Assembly (NCBI GenBank): GCA_964404285.1
Contig: CAYOJK010000005.1
Location: 1 to 64,000, forward strand
Direction: 5' to 3'
Length of the DNA stretch: 64,000 nucleotides
From: JBASEY01 sp964404285
GTDB taxonomy: Bacteria; CSSED10-310
This document shows, in pieces, positions 33,535 through 41,309 of this stretch (the first letter of the stretch is position 1; every line of letters starts with the position of its first letter). Below the pieces are notes generated by a model. It did not search any database, had not been told where the DNA came from, and worked only from the letters and a program-made list of their open reading frames with translations. The position numbers were made by a program, and so were the translations under genes.

Positions 33535-34160
33535 AGCACCCTTGTTCATCCATAATCTTAGCCGGTGGCGGCAGCAAACGGATGGGAAAAAACAAACTGT
33601 TGCTCCCCTGGGGCGATGGCACACTGTTTTCAAACAGTCTTGATATTGCCGACTCATTGTTTTCAGAAATCTGTGTTGTTGGGGATAAGTCGGTCAGGCA
33701 TTTGACAGAAGAACGAAATGTTCGATTTATAGAAGATAAAGAAAGAACAGGAGCCCTTAATGGACTTTTAATCGGGCTTAAATCCATTTCTTATGACAAA
33801 GCTGTTGTGTTTGCTGCAGATATGCCGTTTATCACGGGTGATTCTGTTAATTTTCTATTGGGACATTCACACGATTATGACGTAACGATATTTAAAACCG
33901 ATGATGGTTTCCATCCATTATTTGGAGTCTATAAAAACAGCTGCGTACCGGCCATTGAAAAATATTTAAAATCTGGATTCAAAAAAATATTCGGATTTTA
34001 CCATCTTGTCTATGCACGTTTTATCGATGTGGATTACAACGAATATTGGAAACAAGTCTTGTTCAATATCAATCATCCTGCTGATTATCAGAAGGCAGAG
34101 ATGATCAGGTCATCGATTAAGTGCTTTGCAGCGGATGAAACCAACTCAATAGAATTATAG
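33531..34160 (+). CDS. mobA: Molybdenum cofactor nucleotidyltransferase (MobA-like)
   Basis: A 209-residue NTP-transferase with SIILAGGGSKRMGKNKLLLP, the GTP-binding loop of MobA, then KERTGALNGLLIGL, VFAADMPFITGDSV and the C-terminal FNINHPADYQ. MobA attaches GMP to molybdopterin to form the bis-MGD cofactor needed by formate dehydrogenase. The neighbourhood (fdhD upstream by ATGA, fdhA divergent) supports this over the CTP-using MocA type. Confidence 0.9.
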   Translation: MKHPCSSIILAGGGSKRMGKNKLLLPWGDGTLFSNSLDIADSLFSEICVVGDKSVRHLTEERNVRFIEDKERTGALNGLLIGLKSISYDKAVVFAADMPFITGDSVNFLLGHSHDYDVTIFKTDDGFHPLFGVYKNSCVPAIEKYLKSGFKKIFGFYHLVYARFIDVDYNEYWKQVLFNINHPADYQKAEMIRSSIKCFAADETNSIEL

Positions 34161-34257
34161 CGCCATTTTTTTGTTGCCCATTTTGATAACTCATGATAGG
34201 CTACCCGTTTTGTGAGGTGTTTATCAATAAAGACGAAAAACAATGATTTGTCTCTTC

Positions 34258-34289
34258 GTGGTTAACGGATTTATTTGTAGGTTAACCAC
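34258..34289. promoter_or_regulatory. 9-bp inverted repeat upstream of the formate channel gene
   Basis: GTGGTTAAC (34258-34266) and GTTAACCAC (34281-34289) are perfectly inverted with a 14-base spacer. It is about 55 bases before the channel's ATG. It is followed by a further TAACC, giving nested GGTTA...TAACC symmetry. A regulator site is plausible. There is no T-run to make it a terminator. Confidence 0.5.
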
Positions 34290-34345
34290 TGTAACCATAA
34301 GGTTTTAGGTAATATTTTTTTTATTTCTTTAACAAGGAGGAAGTC

Positions 34346-35164
34346 ATGGCCAATTTTTTAGCTCCCGCTGATTTATCAAAAACGTTGGTTTCAGTTGGGC
34401 AAAAAAAAGCATCGCTTGATATCGGCAGAATGATTGTTTTGGGTATTCTGGCTGGTGTGTTTATTGGGTTTGCGGCACACCTGGCAACAACGGTATCGAC
34501 AGGTGAGTGTGAGTGGTATGGATTGAAACGATTTTTTACTGGAGCAGTCTTTACTGTCGGCCTTATGCTTGTTGTTATTCCCGGCTCTGAGCTTTGGACT
34601 GGTAACAATTTGATGACTGTTGCTTTAATGGACAAAAAGATTACTCTTGGCGCTATGCTGAAAAACTGGGTATTTGTTTATATTGGAAATTTGATAGGCT
34701 CCATTTTCTTGGCTTGGATTGTGGCCAAAATGAGCGGTTTGACGAATGGGCCGGTTGGCGCCAATGCGATCACTATCGCCAGCGGAAAATGCACGGCAAC
34801 GGCGACTGAGCTTATATTTCGAGGTATCGGCTGTAACTGGCTGGTTTGTTTGGCTGTCATGATGGCGATTGCGGCACAAGATATTGCCGGAAAAGTTCTA
34901 GGGATTTTCTTCCCGATCATGGCATTCGTTTCTTCCGGTTTTGAGCACAGCATTGCCAATATGTATTTTATTCCTGCAGGCATTTTCTCAAAAGGCTTTG
35001 CAAATGCCACCGGCAACATATCCGCGAATGCTTTAGAAGCACTCAATGTTACCGGTTTTATTTACAATCTGACCTGGGTGACCCTAGGAAACTTTATTGG
35101 TGGCGCTCTTTTCACCGGCGTCGTTTACTGGTGGATTTACGTGCGCGGCTCAGAGGCAAAATAA
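34346..35164 (+). CDS. focA: Formate/nitrite transporter family channel (FocA-type)
   Basis: A 272-residue FNT channel with six transmembrane segments. Family features are AGVFIGFAAHLATTV, GSELWTGNNLMTVALMDKKI, GIGCNWLVCLAVMMA (the NWLVC signature) and SSGFEHSIANMYFIP, which contains the central-pore histidine. The formate-locus setting favours formate over nitrite as cargo. AAGGAGGAAG lies six bases before the ATG. It is preceded by a dyad (34258-34289) and followed by a terminator. Confidence 0.92.
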   Translation: MANFLAPADLSKTLVSVGQKKASLDIGRMIVLGILAGVFIGFAAHLATTVSTGECEWYGLKRFFTGAVFTVGLMLVVIPGSELWTGNNLMTVALMDKKITLGAMLKNWVFVYIGNLIGSIFLAWIVAKMSGLTNGPVGANAITIASGKCTATATELIFRGIGCNWLVCLAVMMAIAAQDIAGKVLGIFFPIMAFVSSGFEHSIANMYFIPAGIFSKGFANATGNISANALEALNVTGFIYNLTWVTLGNFIGGALFTGVVYWWIYVRGSEAK

Positions 35165-35270
35165 TAATTCAAAAACCTGAGTTGTCGGTTTGCTGTAAAA
35201 TTTATAAACTGATGACGTTTTAGCAAGATTCAAACGAGAAATCGATCGACAACTGGTAAAACTGATAATT

Positions 35271-35304
35271 AACGACCCGAATTGGATATCCTTTTCGGGT
35301 CGTT
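35271..35304 (+). terminator. Terminator hairpin after the formate channel gene
   Basis: A perfect 11-bp stem, AACGACCCGAA (35271-35281) and TTCGGGTCGTT (35294-35304), with a 12-base loop. The T-run after the stem is short (GTTTGC), so efficiency is uncertain. Confidence 0.7.
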
Positions 35305-35363
35305 TGCTGTATATACACAAAGTTGTGCTCATCGGCTTTCGATTAGTCGGCGAGCGACAAAAT

Positions 35364-35391
35364 TTTATAAATAGCGATGTTGGTGTATAAT
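35364..35391 (+). promoter_or_regulatory. Probable promoter of thiC-thiD
   Basis: A perfect TATAAT (35386-35391), with TTTATA (35364-35369, four of six to consensus) 16 bases upstream. The leader is only about 37 bases, which leaves no room for the TPP riboswitch that often precedes thiC. Confidence 0.55.
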
Positions 35392-35434
35392 CATTGTGAG
35401 GAGGTGGTATTCCGACTCTACGGAGGTTATAAAT

Positions 35435-36730
35435 ATGAATTCAATTAAAACACAGCGCGAATCAGCGCAAAAAAAGATCATTACACGTGAAATGGAATTG
35501 GTGGCCTTGAATGAAAAGGTACCCGTAGAAACCGTTCGGGAACGTCTAGCTGATGGGACGGCGTGTCTTCCGGTAAATAATCGCCATGTTTTGGAATCCC
35601 CAAGAATCATCGGCGCTGGTTTCACTGTCAAGGTCAATGCAAACATTGGTACGTCCCCTGATCTAAATGATGTTGATATGGAAATACAAAAAATCGTGAC
35701 GGCCGTCGAAGCCGGAGCCGATGCGGTCATGGACCTTTCAACAGGTGGGGATATTCGAGATATTAGACGGCAAATTCGTAAAAAATGTCCAGTTCCACTT
35801 GGCACAGTACCGATTTATGAAGCTGCAGCAGAACTTATATGTAATAATAAGCCGCTCAATGAGATGACAGCTGATCAATTGTTTAAAGTCATTGAAAGAC
35901 ATGGGGAAGATGGAGTTGACTTCATAACGGTGCACTGCGGCGTCACGACTCAATCGATCGAGCGTCTCAACCGACAGGGGAGAATAACCCGTATTGTCAG
36001 CCGTGGCGGCTCTTTGTTGGCACAATGGATGGTTAGAAACAAAGCGGAAAATCCTCTGTATGAACATTATGACAGACTGCTGGAAATCGCCCGCGAATAC
36101 GATATGGCTCTCAGCCTGGGTGATGGGTTGAGGCCGGGATGTTTGGCGGATGCGACTGATAGGGCTCAGATACAGGAACTGATCACCTTGGGTGAATTGA
36201 CCGATAGAGCTTGGGCGGCAGGAGTCCAGGTGATGATAGAAGGGCCTGGACATGTGCCGATGCATCAGATTCGAACAAACATGGAAATACAAAAAGCGCT
36301 TTGTAAAGGAGCGCCATTTTATGTTCTCGGCCCGTTGGTCACCGATATCGCGCCTGGCTACGATCACATTACCTCTGCTATCGGAGGCGCTCTTGCTGCT
36401 TGGTCAGGAGCAGATTTTCTGTGTTATGTCACCCCGGCTGAACATCTTCGTTTACCTACCCTTGACGATGTGCGAGAAGGTGTCATCGCTTCGAAAATAG
36501 CCGCTCATGCAGCGGATATCGCTAAAGGTAACAAGGATGCGTTTGAACAAGATCGCAAGATGGCTTATGCGCGCCGAGATCTTGATTGGGATGCTCAAAT
36601 TGCCGCTGCTATCGATCCCCAAACGGCTGCACGTATCAGACGATCAGCTCCCCCGATGGATGAAGATGTCTGTTCGATGTGTGGACAATTTTGTGCTATC
36701 AAGGGCTGGCAAGATACTGAGAAAAGCTGA
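35435..36730 (+). CDS. thiC: Phosphomethylpyrimidine synthase
   Basis: A 431-residue ThiC, the radical-SAM enzyme that converts AIR to HMP-P in thiamine synthesis. Conserved blocks are KVNANIGTSPD, DAVMDLSTGGDI, VPLGTVPIYEA, ITVHCGVTTQS, SRGGSLLAQWM, EGPGHVPMHQI and the C-terminal cluster ligands CSMCGQFCAIK. The ATG at 35435 has GGAGG nine bases upstream; 13 upstream codons would contain it. thiD follows after three bases. No TPP riboswitch was found. Confidence 0.97.
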   Translation: MNSIKTQRESAQKKIITREMELVALNEKVPVETVRERLADGTACLPVNNRHVLESPRIIGAGFTVKVNANIGTSPDLNDVDMEIQKIVTAVEAGADAVMDLSTGGDIRDIRRQIRKKCPVPLGTVPIYEAAAELICNNKPLNEMTADQLFKVIERHGEDGVDFITVHCGVTTQSIERLNRQGRITRIVSRGGSLLAQWMVRNKAENPLYEHYDRLLEIAREYDMALSLGDGLRPGCLADATDRAQIQELITLGELTDRAWAAGVQVMIEGPGHVPMHQIRTNMEIQKALCKGAPFYVLGPLVTDIAPGYDHITSAIGGALAAWSGADFLCYVTPAEHLRLPTLDDVREGVIASKIAAHAADIAKGNKDAFEQDRKMAYARRDLDWDAQIAAAIDPQTAARIRRSAPPMDEDVCSMCGQFCAIKGWQDTEKS

Positions 36731-36733
36731 TTT

Positions 36734-37510
36734 ATGTCGATTCCTCCTCTGGTTATCGTGCTATCCGGCCTGGACCCGACAGGGGGAGCGGGGTTATTGG
36801 CGGATATTCGAGCATTGGCGGCGGCAGGAGTTCGCATTTCACCTTTAATAACGGCGAATACATTACAAGGCCCTAATCGTACCGCCCGTTATGAGCCCGT
36901 AAAATCGAGCTTTTTAGCAGATCAACTTGAATTGGTTTACACATCATTTAAGCCTGCAGCAGTAAAGATCGGTATGCTGGGAAGCATCAAAAACACACAA
37001 GTTATCGGCGAATTCCTGTTAAAAACTCGGTTACCTTCTGTTTTAGACCCTGTCATGCAAGCGTCTTCTGGTGGGGCGCTAATGGCTGAAAACATGATCG
37101 ATGCAATGTTGAAAATCGCTCCATACATTACACTTTTAACGCCGAATAAAGACGAACTCAGACGATTGACAGGACAGAATATAGCAACAGAAAAAGATGT
37201 TTTTCCAGCAGTCAAAGCCTTAACGCGAAAGGGATTCCAAGCGATACTCGTCAAAGGAGGTCATTTTAAAGGTGACCCTAAAGATTTTTTCTTTTGGAAA
37301 GGCGAATTGAAAAATACATTCCAAGGAAAACGACACGCCTATACTGTCCGAGGTACGGGTTGTCATTTAGCCTCGAGTATTGCCAGCATGTTAGCGCGTG
37401 GTCGACCACTGGATGAGGCGGTCCAAAACGGCTATTTCTATGTTCAAAAAGTGCTCACTGATTATAAAAATGCAGGTAATTTCATTCTTCCAGCGGACAT
37501 GAGCGTTTGA
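36734..37510 (+). CDS. thiD: Hydroxymethylpyrimidine/phosphomethylpyrimidine kinase
   Basis: A 258-residue ribokinase-fold HMP(-P) kinase. Motifs are LSGLDPTGGAGLLADIRALA, KIGMLGS, DPVMQASSGGAL, TPNKDEL, VKGGHFKGD and the anion-hole GTGCHLASSIAS. It acts right after ThiC in thiamine synthesis, and the two genes are three bases apart. No ThiE domain is fused. Confidence 0.95.
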   Translation: MSIPPLVIVLSGLDPTGGAGLLADIRALAAAGVRISPLITANTLQGPNRTARYEPVKSSFLADQLELVYTSFKPAAVKIGMLGSIKNTQVIGEFLLKTRLPSVLDPVMQASSGGALMAENMIDAMLKIAPYITLLTPNKDELRRLTGQNIATEKDVFPAVKALTRKGFQAILVKGGHFKGDPKDFFFWKGELKNTFQGKRHAYTVRGTGCHLASSIASMLARGRPLDEAVQNGYFYVQKVLTDYKNAGNFILPADMSV

Positions 37511-37534
37511 TGTCCGGCATATTTCTGCTATAAT
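37507..37534 (+). promoter_or_regulatory. Promoter giving a possibly leaderless mRNA
   Basis: TTGATG (37507-37512), a 16-base spacer and TATAAT (37529-37534). The expected transcription start, about seven bases after the -10, falls at the ATG of the next gene (37542), which has no ribosome site. A leaderless transcript is an inference. Confidence 0.5.
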
Positions 37535-37541
37535 CATTGCG

Positions 37542-38717
37542 ATGAATAACCAATGTTTGAAATCTCCACAAAGCTGCAGCGTTACCAGTAATAGCTTTAT
37601 TGATTTATTGGATAGGCGAACGTTTTTAAAAGGCCTCGGACTAGTGCTCTGCTCCCTGACGGCGCATGGCAGCAAAGGCTTTAAACAGGATGTTTACGGG
37701 CCGACTACAGAAACCGATGCGCGTTTTTTTGAGTCTATAGAAGGCAAGATTGTTCAATGCACTCAGTGTTTTCGGCAGTGTATGATAGCGCCTGGGGAAG
37801 CTGGCCGGTGTCGTATCCGCATAAATCGGAACGGTCGATTGATGACAATGTCCTACGGAAATCCAGGCGCCGTCAATATCGATCCGGTTGAAAAAAAACC
37901 GTTCAGTCATGTTTTACCAGGAACGCTGACGTATTCTGTTGCTTTGATCGGATGTAATATCGATTGTAAATTTTGTCAGAATTGGCAGATCGCTCATGCC
38001 AGATCAGGAAGTCTGAGGGTTCAATCGCTGACACCTGAGGAAGTTGCGGGAAGTGTCACTAAATCCGGGTGTAAAACGATTTCCTATACGTATTCCGAGC
38101 CGACGGTCTGGTCAGAATACGTATTGGATTGTGCCGATGCCGGGTTGAAACGAGGGATCGGATCACTTGTCATCAGCAATGGAACATGGGCGCCGAATGT
38201 ATTGAAACAACTTTTAACTCGGGTGAAAGCCATAAAAATCGATCTAAAATCGATCAAACCTGATTATTACAGGGATGTGTGTGATGGCGAGCTAAAACCT
38301 ATTTTGGACAATATCATTGCCGTTCGAAAAGCCGGTGTTTGGTTGGAATTGGTTAACCTGGTTGTGCCGACGTTGAACGATAGTGAAAAAGAATTGCGGG
38401 AGATGGCTCAATGGATAAAAGAACATGTAGGTGATGATGTCCCATTGCATTTTTCGCGTTTTACGCCGATGTATAAGCTGCAACGGTTGAGCCCTACGCC
38501 TGTCGAAACATTGACGCGAGCTCGTGATATCGCCTTGGAAACAGGGCTTAAATATGTGTATGTCGGCAACGTGCCTCAACATCCCGGAACACACACCTAT
38601 TGCCCGAACTGCAAATCTGTCGTCATTCGCCGAACAGGCTATCGCAGTGTATTGGAAAATTTGAAAGATGGCCGGTGTACTGAATGCAATACGGCTATCC
38701 CGGGTGTCTGGTCTTAA
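37542..38717 (+). CDS. Radical SAM protein of AmrS type, with Tat-like signal
   Basis: A 391-residue radical SAM protein of the AmmeMemoRadiSam (AmrS/PflA-like) group. The SAM-cluster motif is GCNIDCKFCQNW (C138, C142, C145). Before it lies an extra four-Cys motif (C73, C76, C80, C90), and after it a zinc-ribbon-like end (CPNCK...CTECN). The N terminus carries DRRTFLKGLGLVLC (Arg25-Arg26), a twin-arginine motif followed by a hydrophobic stretch, so export of the folded Fe-S protein is possible. The partner genes (the AMMECR1- and Memo-type) are not next to it. The substrate is unknown. A TTG at 37608, right before the Asp-Arg-Arg, would give a more standard Tat signal. Confidence 0.85.
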   Translation: MNNQCLKSPQSCSVTSNSFIDLLDRRTFLKGLGLVLCSLTAHGSKGFKQDVYGPTTETDARFFESIEGKIVQCTQCFRQCMIAPGEAGRCRIRINRNGRLMTMSYGNPGAVNIDPVEKKPFSHVLPGTLTYSVALIGCNIDCKFCQNWQIAHARSGSLRVQSLTPEEVAGSVTKSGCKTISYTYSEPTVWSEYVLDCADAGLKRGIGSLVISNGTWAPNVLKQLLTRVKAIKIDLKSIKPDYYRDVCDGELKPILDNIIAVRKAGVWLELVNLVVPTLNDSEKELREMAQWIKEHVGDDVPLHFSRFTPMYKLQRLSPTPVETLTRARDIALETGLKYVYVGNVPQHPGTHTYCPNCKSVVIRRTGYRSVLENLKDGRCTECNTAIPGVWS

Positions 38718-38882
38718 GTTTCTGATTTTTTAATCCATAAACTCCGTCAAACCGGATGTTATGTTTCATTTGTAATGAAGCACGAACACAAGGATTTTGT
38801 ATAAGCGGTAGAACAAATTCGTATCTAAACAATCACTTGAAAAAGTTGACTACGAATCGAACCTATTACTTATCTTGCTTTA

Positions 38883-40001
38883 TTATTCTTTTAGCTCTGG
38901 CCGTTCCACAACAATCAGCTCGGCACGATGGTTTTCGTTGTTTCTTGAAAAATCGATATTGATGCGTGTTCCAGGTAAATAATCCCGAATAATTCTTCCC
39001 AGGTTTTCAGGATCTTTTACGATAACTTCATCGACATTGTAAATAGTATCGCCGATTTGAAGGCCGGCTGCTTCAGCAGGGCTTCCAGGAATAATTCGGA
39101 CGATCTGTAAAGAGTGTTCACTATCGGTATCATTAAGTAAAATAGTGCGCACGCTGATTCCGATCCAACCTCGAACTACCTTGCCCGTTTGAATGATTTG
39201 TTCAATAACTCGAGCTGCATAAGTGATCGGTATGCCTATACCCAGGCTGGAATATGGCATTATTTGAGATTGTGAAACACTTGATTCTTTTTGACTCGTC
39301 AACATCTTTATTACTGCATTAAATCCAAGATCTTCTTCTCTTCCAAGAGCAATTCCAGCAAGATTGCCATTCGAGTCGATCAGAGCGCTACCGGAATTAC
39401 CCGGCCTGAGAGGCGCTGTAAATTGGAACCAGTGGCGACTCGGGTCGAAATCTTCGGGCGGCATACCTGCCAAACCAGCGGAAATAGTGGGAATACCACC
39501 ATAGCCATAACCCATCAGAAGTAAGCTTGACCCTTCATATAATTTTTTTGCTCTATGAATGAGCGGGCGGGTATTTTCAGGCAGTTTTGCATTTAAGTGT
39601 AGAACGGCGATATTGGTGATGTCATCGGTTCCTATTAGCTGGGCGAGGTGTGTTTCACCATTCAGAAAGCGAACTGTAATATTGTTGGCAGTTTTGATGA
39701 CACTTTTAGTGGTGACGATATAACCATCATTATTCCAGATAACACCTGATCCCATCGATACATACCACTTAGGGTTCGAGCCCCGGCTTTCTTCAAAATG
39801 CGATTGAAGAGCTTGTCCAAACCGACCCATCTTGTCGGTCACCGGCATTTTGGCTTCTATATTGACGATTCCCTGCCGGGCTTTTTGAATAAGTGGAACC
39901 ATAATATCATCGGATTCAAAGGCTTGAATCTGATGAATAGATGATGATATTGCGGGCAGCAAAATCGATATAAATAACAGTTTAATAGATCGTACGCTCA
40001 T
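38883..40001 (-). CDS. HtrA/Deg-family protein with degenerate catalytic triad (pseudoprotease)
   Basis: A 372-residue exported protein with a signal peptide (residues 1-28), a trypsin-like domain (about 35-260) and one PDZ domain (about 270-365, RGWIGISVR...GSPAEAAGLQIGD). In DegP the triad lies in TNNHVV, RSDIAL and GNSGGA. The equivalents here are TTKSVI (Ser100 for His), ITNIAV (Asn130 for Asp) and GNSGSA (Ser203 kept). Proteolysis is therefore unlikely. A PDZ sensor, chaperone or scaffold role is inference. It overlaps the anti-sigma gene by 20 bases in an rpoE-rseA-mucD-like order. Confidence 0.88.
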   Translation of the reverse strand: MSVRSIKLLFISILLPAISSSIHQIQAFESDDIMVPLIQKARQGIVNIEAKMPVTDKMGRFGQALQSHFEESRGSNPKWYVSMGSGVIWNNDGYIVTTKSVIKTANNITVRFLNGETHLAQLIGTDDITNIAVLHLNAKLPENTRPLIHRAKKLYEGSSLLLMGYGYGGIPTISAGLAGMPPEDFDPSRHWFQFTAPLRPGNSGSALIDSNGNLAGIALGREEDLGFNAVIKMLTSQKESSVSQSQIMPYSSLGIGIPITYAARVIEQIIQTGKVVRGWIGISVRTILLNDTDSEHSLQIVRIIPGSPAEAAGLQIGDTIYNVDEVIVKDPENLGRIIRDYLPGTRINIDFSRNNENHRAELIVVERPELKE

Positions 40002-40602
40002 AGTTGACTCTCATCGGTATATTGTCAAGAACGTATTGGGATTGTGAATATGTTTGGTTTTCATTAGTTGTTAAGGAGCCACGATTACTTTCACCCATCA
40101 AATCAGCCGTTTCGGGAATCGTGTCAACAGTGACAGGGACAAGCGAACCATGGATATATCTATCCAATGAATAATCATAGATTATCCCATCGTCAGTAAC
40201 GGTTATAGTGATCGGCAGCTCCTGAATATCAGGATGATTTGTATCTGCAATCATTGGTACTGGAGCGGGGTGATTCAACAAAGAATACGATGAAAGGCCG
40301 ATAACGAGGCCAATAAGCAGTGTTGTGCCGGATACAGCAATTGTTTGCCAATGCCAAAATCGACGCCGTGCCCTCCTTGATTCATATTTGCGTATACCGG
40401 CATAGACTTTGAACTGAAAGTCTTGCGGAGCCGTTATTGGAGGCAGGCGCCTGATCCGTCTGCTTAACTCATCCATAGTATCTCGTTTATGACGGCAGGA
40501 AGAGCATCGAATCAAGTGTGCTTTAACAGCGTTGGTTTGATCCGCACCCAACTCATTGTCTATAAATGCCGATAGATTTTCCAAAACTTGATGACAATTC
40601 AT
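39982..40602 (-). CDS. Anti-sigma factor with zinc-finger domain
   Basis: A 206-residue protein. The N-terminal ZAS motif has MNCHQVLENLSAFIDNEL and HLIRCSSC (H-x3-C-x2-C), a single transmembrane helix follows at about 88-108 (TIAVSGTTLLIGLVIGLSSY), and the rest is periplasmic. It should hold the neighbouring ECF sigma factor at the membrane and release it on an envelope signal. It is 13 bases after the sigma gene and overlaps the HtrA-like gene. Confidence 0.9.
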   Translation of the reverse strand: MNCHQVLENLSAFIDNELGADQTNAVKAHLIRCSSCRHKRDTMDELSRRIRRLPPITAPQDFQFKVYAGIRKYESRRARRRFWHWQTIAVSGTTLLIGLVIGLSSYSLLNHPAPVPMIADTNHPDIQELPITITVTDDGIIYDYSLDRYIHGSLVPVTVDTIPETADLMGESNRGSLTTNENQTYSQSQYVLDNIPMRVNYERTIY

Positions 40603-40615
40603 CTTTCCTCCATGA

Positions 40616-41209
40616 TCATAGCGCCACTTCGTTCGCTGTGCGCGAACGCTTTAATATTGTTTCTAATAATGAGCGCCCTCTATTCAAACGAGACTTAACA
40701 GTTCCACGCGGGATATCCAGAATTTGAGCGATTTCCGCATAATCATATCCTTCAAGCTCACGAAGAATCAGCGGGATTCTGTATTTTTCAGGAATTTTTT
40801 CGAAAGCTTTCGATATTTCTTCCGATGCTTCTCTTTGTGAAACTGACTGCTCGGGATCAATCGTACTCTCATCTTTTATATCGGTGATGACATTTCGGTC
40901 TTCTTCAGATGGATGACTGGTGATCGTGACATAACGCCACCGTTTTCGTCTTCTCAACTCATTGATCGCAAGGTTGGAAGCTATCCGATACAACCAGGGC
41001 GCAAAGCGGCTTCCCGGATAATAGCGGCCGGCGTTTACGTATATACGCACAAACACCTCCTGAGTTAAATCTTCAGCGAGATGACGATCACTTACCATTC
41101 GATAAATATAGTTCAAAATTCTATCCTGATAACGCTCCAACAAACGGAGAAATCCTGATTCATCTCCATCCTGAAATCGACACATTAAATCATCATCTGA
41201 TAACGGCAT
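40616..41209 (-). CDS. ECF (RpoE-type) RNA polymerase sigma factor
   Basis: A 197-residue sigma-70 factor with region 2 (YQDRILNYIYRMVSDRHLAEDLTQEVFVRIY, followed by FAPWLYRIASNLAINELRRRKR) and region 4 (IPEKYRIPLILRELEGYDYA EIAQILDIPRGTVKSRLNRG). The start is set at ATG 41209 because most ECF factors begin just before the 'DDDLMCRFQDGDESGF' stretch and GGGAAG precedes it. An ATG at 41251 is the alternative. It is likely to respond to envelope stress through the downstream ZAS anti-sigma and HtrA-like protein. Confidence 0.93.
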   Translation of the reverse strand: MPLSDDDLMCRFQDGDESGFLRLLERYQDRILNYIYRMVSDRHLAEDLTQEVFVRIYVNAGRYYPGSRFAPWLYRIASNLAINELRRRKRWRYVTITSHPSEEDRNVITDIKDESTIDPEQSVSQREASEEISKAFEKIPEKYRIPLILRELEGYDYAEIAQILDIPRGTVKSRLNRGRSLLETILKRSRTANEVAL

Positions 41210-41265
41210 TACACGATTTACTTCCCGGTTTGACTTGTCATTACCAAGCATCGGCGCTCATACCT

Positions 41266-41294
41266 AATAACTTGCAAACGGATATAAAAGTTCC
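41266..41294 (-). promoter_or_regulatory. Candidate autoregulated ECF promoter
   Basis: On the minus strand GGAACTT (41288-41294), the classic RpoE-type -35 element, is followed after 16 bases by GTTATT (41266-41271). It lies between rng and the sigma gene. The -10 element is not a clear match, so this is tentative. Confidence 0.4.
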
Positions 41295-41309
41295 CAAAAG
41301 ATAATCTGA

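Noticed and set aside
33531..34160. IspD or MocA rather than MobA
   Set aside because: The LAGGGSKRMGKNK loop fits this whole nucleotidyltransferase fold, but the setting next to fdhD and divergent from a bis-MGD enzyme favours MobA.
35165..35434. TPP riboswitch before thiC
   Set aside because: No CUGAGA core or other TPP-aptamer conserved segment was seen, and the probable promoter leaves a leader of only about 37 bases.
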